From: Acorus gramineus
Lineage: Eukaryota > Streptophyta > Magnoliopsida > Acorales > Acoraceae
Length of the DNA: 64,000 bases
Reading direction: 5' to 3'
Assembly: GCA_030737835.1 (NCBI GenBank)
Contig: CM060852.1
Span: 9,902,507-9,966,506 of the forward strand
The notes below the pieces were generated by a model. It ran no database searches and was not told where the DNA came from. It saw only the letters and a program-made list of their open reading frames with translations. Positions 12,101 through 27,100 of this stretch are shown here, piece after piece (positions within the stretch are counted from its first letter, which is position 1; each line of letters starts with the position of its first letter). Position numbers and translations under genes: made by a program.

Positions 12101-15100
12101 ATAAATACCTTCATCACCACAAATTATTCTAATGAAGACAAAAATAGAAAATAAGAATTTCTTCTAAAACTTAAAAATATATCAAGAAGACCATGTACAA
12201 TGATGGCAAACTTGCGAGAAACAAAACTTCGACAATGCAAAAGTCCACCACACCCCCAAGAAAATGTGTGCAGAATGCCCAGATGCACACAACTCATCAG
12301 ATATTAGTTTTTTGGGATTTTTAGTTTTAAGGCCCTATAAATATGCCTATTTAGAAATCGATCCGTCCCTTCTTCATATATTTTTTTTAAGTCCCCAACT
12401 TCAACCGCCTATTTCGTTTTTAGTCCTTTTGCCAAACGTTCTTCCATTACCATTAATACGTGAAATGTGATTTTTATTTTTAAGTCCATGTAAATTATAT
12501 TATTTAGTGATCACTCCCTCACTTCTTCATATTTCATTTTAAGTCTCCAACTTCAAACCCTTTTTTATCCCTAAACAAAATAATAATGAATGAATAACCT
12601 GTTACCAAAAAACAGAAGTTATTTAATGGTATCCACCAAACCAAAAAAAAATATTTTTGACTTTATAGATATTTAATGCATTTGATTGTGACTTACTGTT
12701 TTTCTTTTTTGCAATTGACAGATTGATTTAATGGATGATTTTAAAGTACAAATTTCATGCAAATTCAAAAATTAAAGTGTCATTTCTTTCAAAAATTTTT
12801 GTTAGAATTAGACAAACAATAGGTGGTGTTGAAACCAAAGAAAAGTTACCCCCCCCCCTTCTCTCTCTCCTCTTTCTCTTCTCCCTCCCTTTTTTATTAT
12901 GGGTGATGAGTTTGAAAAAAAAGTAGGGAATAACTCCTATATATTTTTCTTTCAGTATCAACTGAAATCCCATATATGTTGTCAACGATGTATACTCACA
13001 TTAACGACGTATATACCTCTTTAAAATTTTTCATATTTTGTATAAATGTATTATTTTAAACAAAATATATATAAAGGGTAAAGGGTGAAATTAAATTTTC
13101 TTAAACCCAAACTGCCCTAGGATTGCATTTAGGGTTGTAAAAATAATTGTGTATAACAACGTTCTATACAATAAGCAAACCTAATTTCACCCTCTACCCT
13201 TTATATTTAATTTGTTTAAAATAATACAATTATACAAAATACAAATTTTTTGAAGAGGTATATTCCTCGTTAATGTGAGTATAAAGCGTTACAATATATA
13301 TGAGATTTGAGATGATACAGAAAAAAATATATATATACCCAAGTACCCAACTATTGTTTGGGAGGAGTTATTCCCTACTTTTTTTTTAAATCCATCACCC
13401 ACAATAAAAGAGGGAGGGGGAAGAGAAAGAGGAGAGGGAGAGAGAGAGGAGGAGGATATCTTTTCTCTGGGTTAAACACATCACTCATTGTTTGCCTAAC
13501 ACGCAAACAAAAAATTTTGAAAGAAAGAACACTTCAATTTTTTACTCTGCATGAAATTTGTACTTTAAGATTTTTCAATAAATGAATCTATCAGTTGCCA
13601 AAAAAACAAAGAAAAGAAGTCACAATCAAATGCATTAAATATCTAGAAAGCCAAAAGTAATTTTTTTGGTTTGATGGATACCATTAAATAACTTCTGTTT
13701 TTTGGTAACGGGTCATTCATTCATTATTATTTTGCCGAGGGACTAAAAAGAAAAAGATGTTTGAAGTTGAGGACTTAAAATGAAATATGAAAAAGAGAGG
13801 GACTGATTATTAAATAACAAAGTTTACCAGAACTTAAACATAAAAATCACATTTCACAAACTAACGGTATATGCATGGACGTTTTGCATGTTTTGCAGAG
13901 GGACTAAAAACGAAATAGACAGTTGAAGTTGGGGACTTAAAACGAAATATGAAGAAGGGAGGGATCAATCCCTAAATAGGCATGTTCCCAGGGACTTAAA
14001 ACTAAAAATCCCTAGTTTTTTTATATTATACAAAAGAGTAGTGCATGAGGGTAATTTGTACCAAATATATAGATTATTAAAATTTGATTATTTGCAGGTG
14101 TAATATGTTGGTGCATGCAGCTATGTGATATGCTTCCTTACATGCTTTCCAAACCAGTGTTCCCTCTTGTTGGAGAAAGCTCATCCTCATATTTCTAAAT
14201 TCTCCATGTCATAATGCCCATTTTTACACCCTTTTCTCTAAAACATAATCATGCATTTCAGAGAAAATTTTGGATGATCGCACAAAAAGGATTGCCAGAA
14301 GTTGGACTTACATGGAAAAGTTCAAGAGGAGAATTTCCATGTTTTGGAGCTCCCTGCCTAGCATCCACACGAAGCATTACATTCCTGTCACACCAATAAC
14401 AAATATTAGGATACCGGAGTTTGCAATTTCTCTGGTATTATTTATTTATATATTTATTCTATTAGTCCCCTTGTATCCAATTAACATGAAGCAAACAAAA
14501 GAATTGACAGAATTGCCAGTCAATCATAACAATGGGAAGAGAGAAAAAAAACAACCCCTAAAAAATTTCTTCTAGTCATCATTTTCCCTGCTGGTAAGGA
14601 TATAGTCTTCAAGCTCAAAGGTTAACACCAAGATTATCCACTACCTTGCTTAGTCTTGGTCCTCCAAGATCAAAATAGTCATATACAGCGCTAAACAAAA
14701 CAAATTTGATTCACAGTTTTATATCAACACCTCAATCCTAAATTCAAGACCTTCCCTGTCAGAGGTCTCTTATTGATGATTTCTTTTTCTTTTCGATTTT
14801 GACACTGTAGTTGTCTAGAGATGACTTTACCCCCTTGGTCCAATCCAAAAAATAAAGTTCCTCATTTCATGAATTTGTAGGTCTTCATTTTCATTTTCCA
14901 CGGCCTAATCTTACGGCCTGTCATTTTCGTAGATTTTATAATCATGCTAACTCTGTAATTATAACACCAAGTGAATCAATTGACAGAAACCCAATACCAG
15001 TCAAGAAGAGCTTAATTGATTTGCTCTGATGAACAGAACCTCCTGCAAACTAATCTACTATCACATTGCATTGTGACCTATGTGATGGAAATCATGCTAA

Positions 15101-18100
15101 CTCTGTAATTATAACACCAAGTGAATCAATTGCCAGAAAACCCAAAACCAGTCAAGAAGAGCTTATAATTGATTTGCTCTGATGATCAGAACCTCCTGCA
15201 AACTAGTCCACTATCACATTGCATTGTGGCCTATGTGATGGAAACAGATGTTGAGTATGCCTCTCATGTGAATATGAGGCGTCCAACATAGGATTAGCAT
15301 AAGACCCAATAGGCAGAAACCATATCATGTAATAAAAAAAGGTATATGATAAGGCTGGCTTTGCAGAAAGCATCACAGCTGGGGACTGTCTAAAAGTATG
15401 CATGTGCGTGTAACTGTGTTTTCCTGTGCAACTGTGCAGGCATGTGGTGAAAATATCTCAATTTCTTAATACTGGATGAGCAGGCTGAAGTAAGGATCAT
15501 ACTTTCCCCATTCAGGAGGAGGATTCCAGGCTGACAGCAGCATATCAGATTTCGTTTTCGGTAGGCAGTTCCTCACAACAAAGAATTTTGTTGTAAACTG
15601 AGAGACGCCTATATCTTTATAATCACGATCAAAATCATAGATCTGTCAAATAAGTACAAGAAAATGTGAATGAGAGAAAATGTAAAATTAACTTTTAAAA
15701 ACAGTTTACATTAGCAATAATCACCAAAGCAAAGCCACTGGCCTTTTACATTTGAGGCTTGCAGAGATAAGCATAGGCAAAAGAAAGTACATAAAACAAA
15801 AAAAGAAAAAATTTCTAGGCCATAAAGTTAAATCAACTCTTCCAAGGAAAATAGTTAATGCAATGAATAACACATCAAAAAGGCCAAGTAAATTAGAAAG
15901 AGGATCATGACATCCCCTTAATGTCATTTGGTTACAAAGAAATTACTCAACATTTTAAAATTATGTTTAAAAGAGTATTCAGATTTGGAGGCCTAAATCT
16001 AGGACCATTTTTTAGTAGGGTTCAAATAGACATTTATGAAATGATTTCAAAGAAAGAATTTAAACTGGTTCCTGCATTCATCCCTGGAAGATTACCAGTC
16101 AAACAATCTTTTATACGCCAATTGGAAACAGACTTGTTCTGATGCAGAACCACTATAGAACGTTTGAATGGCTAATATTGACGAATTAGAGCCAAATCAA
16201 CGTAGAATAAATTTCATAAGAAAATCCTTCACCTGGGGATGACGAATTTCAAGAAAAGCCCTGGAATGGGGAACATGGCAGATAATAGCAATACATACAG
16301 CTATATCGAGTGTTTTTTACTACGTTGATCAATTGAACGGATAAAAAATCAGATAAACTAAGAAATCAAAGTCACTTACGTTTGAGTATGCATACTTATT
16401 CATCCTAAAAGATAGTTGAATACACAGATAGAGGTGTACCATCAGAGATTGCAGTTAAAACCAAATAATCAGAAAAGAAAGATAAAATTCAAACAAAGAC
16501 AAATTTATGAAAACCACTGTTACTGTACAGATTCCTTGTATTCCAACAACATTAAATGCTTCGTAGCCATAAAAACAAACCATGGTTTCTATAAATATTT
16601 GCATGTTTAAATTCTTAAGAGACTAAGCAGTCAAAACGCTTCATACACCAATGTGCCGATTAATTCCCTGTTGAAGATGTGTCAATCAAAATAGTCAAGC
16701 AAATTTCTATCTATTATTATGCACTCACCATGTTATTTATTTCAGCTTCAGCAAATGGTTTACCATCTGCAAACATACCCCATTCTACTTTGTCTATTCT
16801 CATAGAAATCCGCATGGCATAGGAGGGACTTTTGTTCTTCTCTTTCTCCATCAACCTTAACTGCGCAGCTTTTTGCAAAGCCACCCTTAAGGCAGCAATT
16901 GCAGCCTTTCTAGACTTCTGTATGTTTCCAAGGTCTTTCTTCAGTCCTTGCACCTGAGTATTATATAGAAATAGGTTTAAACTTTCATTGGAATCAAAGA
17001 CATACTGAAGCATATAAACAAACTAGATGATTCTTTCAAGTCTTTCAATCCACAAGTAATATAAAAATCCAAATCATGTCCAACAAAATGCAGACCACTC
17101 CAACAGTTCACTCTGAAATTAGATTAGTAACACTGAAATCATATGATTCAACTGATTTAGATGACATGGGGTAATATAATGACGACAAAGTCTCTGGTTT
17201 AAGATATACGTAATTAAAATAAGAACATTAAAAAATTGGTGGAAAAATAGGTTGTACAAGCATAAAACTTTGAATTGGATGCTTTTGTGGGAACTCAGAA
17301 AACATTCTTCCTAGACAAACTCACAAAATTATATGAGGTGCTTTGAGCATGTGAAGTGAAATTAGACCCTTCGAAAACGAGGAACATATTGTGATAAAAT
17401 AACTTAAGAGTAATACTTGACAAGAAGACAGGAGAGAAGTGATTTTATTTTTATTTTTTTGGGGAGGGTGGTTGTTGACAAAAGACGGGAGCCGAGCTCA
17501 GCACGTAGAATTTTATTAACAGTTGGTCATCTCCAACAAAGAGGGGGACATTAAGATCTTACCCCAGTAGAAAAATAACAAAACATTCTGAGAGACGACA
17601 GAAAGGTAATTAATTAAAAGAGGATTTGGTGGATTGTTCATAGTGAGGCCTTGCCCACTAAGTTTGCTTGCCAAAGAGAGAATTGAATGACCACATGGGT
17701 CATAAACAATGCATTTGTGAATTCCTAGAGAGCTTCCAGCCTACTTTTCATAGAATTGCTGTCTCACCAGTAATGATTTTCCATCAGTTATCATCCACAG
17801 GTCATAGTCCTTTTCTGCAGATGAGAAAAGGTCCCCTGAAAGATCACCAGATACTGAAAGAGTACGGATGTCATCAAGCAGCAACTTTCGTTCTCGCTCT
17901 CTCTGTTCCAGTTTGATTCTTGCAAGTTCAACCTCTTCAACGCCATCAGGAACTACCTCATCTGCCTCCTCTTCAATATCTTCATCATCCTCTGCAGGAT
18001 ATGTCAGACTGCTTTTTCGAGGTCTGGAAAGAGCATATAGTATTAAAGCCACATTAAAGATAAAACAACTATCTAAGCAACATCAATTTATAAATGGACA

Positions 18101-21100
18101 CCTATTAATATTTTCTGTGTAAATTAAACACAATAAAACATAAAAAGGAGTGTAGATACAAACTCCATAGAGCTACAACATGCAATATTTGACCAAGAAC
18201 ACACACATACACAGAGAAAAAATAAAAACAAAACATAAAAAAACTTCAGGAAAAAGAGCAGTTTAACCGCCATGGAACAGTAATGGCAACAAGCTTGAAA
18301 GAATTAGGATATGCGTGTGGGGTAAAAGCAGAAAAGGGAAAAGGAAGTTTTGTCTGGATATCTGTTGTGCAATGTGCTCAAAGAAGGCCCATGGGGGCAG
18401 CACTAGATGCTTTGGAGCTCAATGGATTCAATAGAGCATTGTTGGGGAAATGATTATGAAAGATGTTGACAGAACCTGAATTGGGTATAGGTAATAATGA
18501 GCATATGGTGCTATGCAAGACGGGAAGTTTGAAGTATTGCCATAATCATGTACTAGTTGTCCAAATTTCTGAGGAACGTGGTAAAAGAGATCCAACATTT
18601 TCAAAACGAGCTCCGTTTCAGAGTCTGCAATAGTAAGGAGGTGCCGTTCAAGATGGACAAATGGCTTCAGGGAAAGCCACTGACTTTCTGAGTTTTCAAG
18701 ACTGGCAGTATTGGTGGTGATTAGACATGGTGTACCAGACATTCGAAGAGGGGAGGATTTTTGCAATGTGATGCCCATGAAAGAGGAGGCATGTGAGGGG
18801 AGATCAAATGGTGTAGGTGGAAAGCTTTTCTGGGGAGGTTGTTAGACATATCTTTGAATTATTTTATGTGAAGACAAGGTTGTCTGGCCAAGGGGGGGAT
18901 AAGAGGGCATCTAGGTTAAATGGTTATGCTCTTGGCTGCTAGGAGCTGAAGTGATCATCCAGTACAAAGAAATTTAAGGGGATCTGAATAATCAAATAAT
19001 TTTTAAAGACACAAGTCTTCATTTGGTTGGTCTTACCAAAAAAAAAATCTCAACAAGAGAAAACAGAGATGACTTCTATATTAGACTATTAGGAGGTAGA
19101 GAGCATCAATCACCTTTTGATATACTGTCATTTCAGCCATAAGATTCAGACAGACTGAACACATTCTTGGGAAGTCACTTCATTCAGTGGCTATCATATA
19201 GGAATTTTTCCACAAATTCATAAGAGAAACTATGAATAGCATGAAAAGAAAAAGGTAGTTTAGGAGAGGCAAATCTACATGGAGAACACGTAGGAAGGGG
19301 CATTAGCTACCTTGGGGCTTGAGGTATACACAACAAGAGAGCAAACAATTCAATGATAAAAAGAGATAGGACATTTTGGAGGTTTTGGCATTATGGCAAC
19401 CTCCTTGTCTGGAGATCCCTCTGTCATTTATAATACAGGTGGTATGCTCCCACTTTCAATTCAGAAAAAAAAGGCATTTAACAAATAAACCTAAGATCCA
19501 AAACAGGAAGCAAAGATAATCAACATATAACAGCCACTTGTCAGCCATTCAATAAAATAATGGTCTTACTTGGGAAGCCTTGCAAAGAGAAGATTGCTCA
19601 ATACATCCAACATGACCTGAAACTGGCGAGATGTCATTGTAGCAGAGATGTTGGGAGAATTAAAAATGAGTTCCTTCAGTGGCTTCATCTGTGGCACAAA
19701 TTGCATTGCACATTAGAAAAAGGTTATGAATATTTTAGCCAAAAAAAGGGTTACTTATCATGCATGAATTTTTTAATAGCAATAACATAAAGGCAATGTA
19801 ATACCTTCAACTCTGGAGTTCCACCTTTGTGCCTCGTGTAGCGAAAGTACATTGTACATGGCATAAACACCCTCTCAAGCAGAGCACCAGTACGCTTTAC
19901 TTTTGGAGAGCTTCCAAGTATTTTAGGTAACCACTGCAATCCAGCTCCAGGATCAACATCAGTTGGTGCAACATGAGCTTGCACATGCTCCAACATAACA
20001 GAAAATTCAACACGCTTCCAAGGCAAATCAGGAGCAGACTCAGGGATACGTGTATTGCTGGTACCAAGGGCTCGTTCAATCATCTCATAACCAACATGGA
20101 GAACCGAATGAAATGAACGAGCTAAGACCCTGCCACTGGCTGCAGCAAGCAGAAATCTACCCTGGATGTTTTTTTTTTGCCAAAAAAAGGTCATCTTATT
20201 AAAAAGGTAGGGCGAACATCAACAATCAAATATCAGAGTAGGGCAAGTGTATAAAATCTACTGTATTCCCACTTCTAAATATGATAAAATAGAAGCCTGC
20301 AACCTCATTCATTGCCAATTAAGGAAATATAGAAATAATTAAATTTTGTGATGAACCAGAGGTTTCTGGTAAAAAGTGGTGCAAATCTAGTGCAAGTCCA
20401 TAACGAATTACAGAAATGCAGAACACAGAGAATTTTCACTATATTATTATCCAGCTGATTCGTGTCTACTAGTACAGAAAAAAGATTTTCTTCCTTTTTA
20501 TACTGGAAAAAAAAGGAAGCATAGTAAATGCTTGCACAGCATAGAAACAATCAAACTTACATTTGCATCTTCAGAGTGCAGATTAAACTGTGGTTCAATG
20601 ACATTCACCATGAAATGACGTTTTCCTTCCTCTTCCGAGCAGTCACTATTTCCATTTTTAACTGCTAAATAAGCATGATTAGGGCCACATTAATGTAACT
20701 TAATACGTGAATCTAGAAAATGTATTAACTAGAAGAGATTATATGTATAACAGAAACAAAATAAGTCAAGTAGCTATGCAACTTAAAAACCAGAGTATCA
20801 TAATATACAACTTTCTATTTAAAAAGATATTGGTTTGACAATATAATCTTGAAAATTCCTTCCCATGCTTAATTGGTTTAAATAGAAAAAATGTCATTTT
20901 CTGAAACATACCAGCTAGGCCAGAGGATGCGCATTCCACTTTAGATGATTGTGGTGGGGATGAAATTGAACCCAAATTCTCTAAATTCTGTGAAGGAGAT
21001 GTAGCACCCTGAAGAGTGGGAGAAGTGTTGCCCATGCTATCTTGAAGTGTTTCACCACTATCAATTAACTGTTGCTCCTCAACCAATTTTCTCTGTGCAT

Positions 21101-24100
21101 ACTGCCGAGAAGGTGAAGGTTTTGGTGGCTCAAATGCTTTGGATATTCCACCAACCCAGGACCAGACGGCATCCCTGTTTTCAATAGTCCATAACAGCTT
21201 CAGGCCATACACAAACACGCGCTGACAGTTGTCAGCTATTACGACATTAAATCCATCATCATCACTGGGTTCTGATCGTGTGTGATCACTTTCACTACCA
21301 TGTTCAAACTCAGATCTAACATAAGTCATCTCAAGGTTTTTCCTTCCTGCTTCTTGCCATGCTAGTAACCTCACAGGGTCAGCCTTTGGTGCCTGTCTTC
21401 TTATTGTAAAATAATCAGAATGCAAAAGAAAGCCATCATCACGAGGCTTCTCTGTACCACTCACACGGTTGCTTTTTTCATTGCTGACTCTATCTGATGT
21501 CTGAGAACTTTTCTTTATCTGAGTGCCTTGCTCTCTTCTTAAATATGCCTTTAAGACATGAAGGTCAAGACCATGGTAAACAAGGTCAAGGGGATCACGC
21601 TTGCATTCAAAAGTATACCGCATCTTACCACGACTGTAGCAGAGCTCATATTTAAGCTTTGTTGTTGTGAAAGTCAGTCCACTTGCAGGGTCATCAGTTC
21701 CTAAAGGCATATATTTTATGCAGCCAGGTGTTGCATCAAGACGGAGCATAAACTCTGTCATTACTTTGTCTAAAGACAAGTTGCCAGATCGGACAGCTCT
21801 TGGGATGCCAAAACGTGGCCATCGAGAGAAGGAACGCAACTTATAAGGAGGATTATAATTCATGTTCCACCATTTAAATATCCAAACCAAATCATGAGCT
21901 CCTACAGTCATTGTTGGAGAATCCTTGTAGTGGTTCTCCATCTTTCTTGAAGAACCACGAACTGGCTCACTTAGTAATGCACTTTCTAGCATGCCAGAAG
22001 AGGAAGGTTCGCTGTCACATGCGTTTATAGAAGGCCTTAGAGAGAAATTCCATTTAAGTGAAAGAGAAGTTGAACGGAATGGGTCATATACCTTCTTCCG
22101 AGGTTCTTTTTCATTAGGAAGAGCATGTAAATAATGATTAAGAGGACTACCAGATTCACATTCCCAATCCATGATAACTTCAAGACTGAAAGCAGGAGAC
22201 TCAAGAAAAGGGCCAGAGACACGAGTTGGAATCTCTAAGCTGCAACTGTTCATTAAACTTTCTGAACTACTTACGAAGATTTTGAATTCCTTTGCAAAAA
22301 CAAATACACGACCATCAGTTTGCTGGATCTCCATGTAACCAGAAACTATTTGTAGTCTATCCAACTTCTCATATGGGTTAGTGGTTGCAAGTAGGTTCCA
22401 TTTGATCTCTGAAAAACATAGACACACTTTGCCATGAATGTAATATCTTGTGTCATCCCACCATGGTAAGCTGCGTTCCTTTTTAGGCAACTCGGATTCT
22501 GGAGAATTGATATTCATGATTCCCAGGGAGCTTGAAGCAGCCTGATCCTTCATGTCCAAATTAGACTTCCTAATACTAAGATTTGCCCTGCGAAGAGCAA
22601 TAGTAAATGCATAACTGATATCAGCAAAGGCTGGCTCATAACCCACTCCAAATGAAACCTCTCCTCTGCGAAAAAATACTGGTAAATCAGAGTATGTTTT
22701 TAAAGGTGGTGTAGTTCCACTAGCTGATCGGAGCATGCGAACTCTCCTCCATCTCCCAATATAAACATCTTGTTCAATTTGGGGTTGGAAACATGTTGCC
22801 TGTAATCAACGCCAACCACATAAGAATGAAACTAAATGTCACACCATCAAACTGACAGTGACTTCAAACACAACCAGAGAAACCACACAGCCACTAAATG
22901 AACTTTCATATTCTAATTTAGATAACAAAAACAATATTTCCCAGGGTTCATAAGCTACCAGAATTATGTGATCTATATGCTATATGCAGGAGTTAAGACT
23001 ACTATATATAAACGAGCGCAAAACAAAAATTCCATGGATTGAATGTGTTAAAAACACAAGTTCATGGATGTTGTATGATTCATGGATCCTTGCATATGGC
23101 CAACCATCCATATTGAACATCTTAACTGAATGATTACTGCAGACTCCTTAGAAGTGAGAAATCATATTGCCTTAAAGGAGCTTTTATATTTGAAAAATAT
23201 TGAATAATGACATCAAAGTTGATGCTATTTGATATAATGGTAAAATTATATAATATTCGTAGCATAAACTATTTTTTTCAATAGTGATCATCGCAGCTAA
23301 TGAAGTCAATGAAAAATTCACAAAACAGGAAATCAATAGATACAATACATACTTCATTTTGACTAGTTTTTCTATTAGAGTGTGAGACCAATAGTCCCCT
23401 AAGAAATTCACTGTTGGTGTGCATAACAATAAAATATGTTGCAGGCTGATTTTCAAGCATTATGGGCTTTAAGGTAAAACTCAGCTGGATAGATAAACCA
23501 ATATTTTGCTAGTCAAAAGCAGAGAATGCATCATTCAGATAAAGATGTCATTCATTAATAAATAACTGTTCATCTGATTAATACGGTTATCAAGCTCTTA
23601 ATTTGCAACGCTATGATTGTATGAAATATGTTAACACCACAATAATGTAGGTTTTATCATTTCCCATAATCTGGATAGTGATCTTTGTGTTACTAATTAT
23701 CTTCCATGCTGGGGATAGGGAACAAAGATATCAAAAGAGAAAAGAACAGACAGTAGAAGGTGGGGTGGGGGGTTGGGAAGGGTGGTCTTGCAAATGTTTC
23801 AGATATTATATAATATCATAGACATATTAATGAGCAATAGCAAGAATTTCTTCATATTACAGTAATATATATTTAGTCATTTAAATGTAAATTTATATAT
23901 GTTTCTTCAAGAACTTGGATAAATTAAGACAGCGAAATTGTGAAAGATAAAATTAATTATGGTAACTCAAAATATAAATATTTGTCAATTTATGATGTTT
24001 TGTAATCAATTTTAAGGATTTCAGTATTTTTTTATTATCTTTGTTTGACAACCAAGTTATTTTTAACATTCAAACATATTGTGTGGGTTTTTTAACATAA

Positions 24101-27100
24101 TATTTTTTCCCGTCGCATGAAGGAATGTTTTATTTACTATAATCCATATCATAGCTTAAAAAGTCATAAAGTAATTAACATTCAATAAAATAAATCCATA
24201 AACTTGAGAAATATTAATATTTTGGCACACCATCTTTATTTTTCTAATTTCCTCCATGCTCTTCTCCAAGATCTCTCAAAATTCATATAAACAAATAAAT
24301 AAAAAAATTGAATATATATCTTTGTGACAAAAAAAAAAAAAAATTGTGGGAGGGAGAGGGTGTTCAATTTTTACATTCTTCATATTGATGAAGAGAATGT
24401 TGCTTGTCAGTAATATGGCTAGAATACATGAGATAGTTAAAAGGCACATTTAATATAAGAGTAAATGATTGATAGAAAGCCATAAAAAAAATGACAGAAT
24501 GTGGTCTCTTATTAAGTTAATAACTTAACATGGTAAAAAAATATGTATTAAAGAAATTTTAACAGATGCATCTCTTGATAGCCTAATAAAAGTCTTCAAT
24601 TTCTTTTTTGGAGAAAAACAACATAACGCCAAGTAATAGAACAAAGAAAACTAATTGGAAAAACAGAGAAAAAAATTTGAAAGGAATTAAGGGTTTATAG
24701 TTCTTCCATTTTTAGAATTTTTATCTAGTTTTTTCCCTCCATGACATGAGGAACCACATTTAAAGGAATCTACTGTGGCTAGCACTGACCTGTTTCACCA
24801 TTGTAATTTTCACAGTTCCAACTATGAGATATCGCGAATTCAAACTTAGGTCACTTTAATCTTGGCAGAGAGGATGAAAAACTATTAGCCACAGAAGGCA
24901 TCGAAGCTTTCTAAAAGAAGCATTCTCATAATGAAATTTTAAGCTGGTGTGACTAATGCCCTGAAGGATGTTGCAACTTTAGCATAAAGTTTTAAGGTTA
25001 GCAGATGGGGCCAAATAGACTCTCATAGGTTATGTAAGAGTCTATGAGATGCACACTCCTTGTCCATGTACAAAGTTAACATAAGAGTAGCCGATGGATC
25101 TTCCTTCTATGTATATTTATTTAAAAACATTATTGTGATGGCCTCTTTTTTTCCGATTAGGAAATAATTTGTCAATCAACTTTTCACGGTTAACAATAGA
25201 CAAACAATTATGAGAATGTCAATCTAGTGATGAAGCACATTAATGGTTTGCATAAGAAATATTCTAGCTATAGTTATAGTTCAAAGTATAGAAAAAGATT
25301 GAAATGTAACACAAGGTAACCACATGACAAGTTTATATCATTGGTTTTCAAATCTACATATAAAAATGATAGAGGGGAAAAAAATACATAACAGTAGATC
25401 AAGAAAAACATCACAGGTAAACACTGCCACCACGGTGAACATAAAAAATCCTGAAATAAACATACAGACAAAGAAATAAGGCTGAGATGAACAAAGCAGA
25501 AACCAAAAAAGACTAGCAATGGGAGACCTTACCTGCTGTGCAAGCACGATACAGCCTTCACATTTACCAGCAGTAGCAGAAAATATTGGGCGTGTGTAGT
25601 TTCTTAGTTGCACAACTAAAGAAGCTGTGCGTAGAACAACATTTCTTCCAAGAAGCCGAGAAAATGGTATGTCATTTTGTGATGCAACTGGGTCAAGTTT
25701 CTTAATAAATTCTATCATTCCAATTTCACCTCCCTCAATTTTAGTCAGAGTCACATCCAACTCCGTGGCACAAAGTGAGAGAAGTGAGGCTCTGTTAGAG
25801 CTTGACCTAAAACCAGCTTGAAATCCTCTTGTACAGGCTCCTGATCCTTCACAGAGCACCATATTCTGGCATGCTTGGTAGTAAGATTGAAAAGCCTGTT
25901 TATGAATCTCTTCTCGAAGTCTTTCCACAGCCGATATATCCGACACGTGAATCTCAACTCCATTGAACTGGATCTTCCTATCAGAGCATGGTTCATTAGG
26001 TTCAGAAATTCCAGGAGCCTTGCGGCTTTCAGAAACAAGTTCATCGAAAAAATTACACCGAACAAATGATTCACAAACCACACTCTTCATGATCTGATAA
26101 TGTTCATCAAGCCAACCTTGTATTGGCTCTTCCTCTACATCTGCTGTGAGTTTACGTATGTTAAATCTCACGGATCCAAAATTTGAGGACTTAGACTTTG
26201 CCTTTTTGACGCTGTCCTTTGAAGGGAATAGAATATTTACTTTGGCAGAGGTAATAAGCTTTAGACCTCTCCACATATCCTCAACAGCATCTTCTATTGC
26301 ACGTAATGGCAGCCGGTAAGGCATGCATATGTGAACATCAAAGCCTTGAATAACCCAATCCCATACTGTTGACATCTGTCCTTTTGCATCAAGCGAAATA
26401 TTTGAAATAGATCTAGGAATGCGAGAAATTTGGACGCGGGTGCTTTTAAAAACTCTAGCTCCATTAAAACTAAGCACAAGTCCTTCCAAAAGTATCCCAA
26501 TTTTGACATTTTCAGAAAAAATAGACTGCACTCGGACCAATGCCTCTACACCATCTGCAAGTTCAGCACTAACACACAACATTTCTACATCAACAGCAAA
26601 AACCGATTCCCCTTTCTTGCTATGCTTTTCTGATGGAAGTGGATCCACAATATGCTCTTTCTTTGACTCCATATTTTTCAAGCAGACAATATAATCATTG
26701 ATTTCATTGTCGAGACGCTGATTTTTCAGATTTTGAAGCAGAGATTTTATGCGCAGGATGAACTCATATACTGCCAAATGTACATCTGGCTCCCATCTAA
26801 CTGTAATATCAGTTGCACTAAAAAAAGAGCAGAGAGCAATTTCGTTCAGCCCGCCAGGACGGCGAACAAATTTTGCATTCTGCATTTCGAACAAAGTCAC
26901 TTTTGAGTCAGAAACTTGTTTCTCGGAATATTCCTGATAAACAGATTTCGCCCTTTCAAGTTCCATCAATGCAGACTTCTTTTCTTTGTTCAAACAAAGG
27001 CTGAAATGAAAAATGTCCAGTGATGTTGAGTATTTCAAATGCTTGCATCCAATAGAGTTTGTGGATGATATGCTTGCTCTGCGTGGCGTACCATCAGCAG

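Noticed and set aside
12735-13585. Two similar small proteins on opposite arms
   Set aside because: They are mirror frames in the inverted arms of the foldback element, with low-complexity composition.
15020-15110. Box C/D snoRNA in the duplicated intron unit (CTGATGA)
   Set aside because: No properly spaced D box or terminal stem could be found on either strand.
18428-18778. 116-codon minus-strand frame in SABRE intron 13
   Set aside because: No family recognised; interrupted neighbours suggest chance in an old insertion.
25274-26937. Several plus- and minus-strand frames overlapping SABRE exon 9
   Set aside because: They are out-of-frame shadows of the 722-codon exon.
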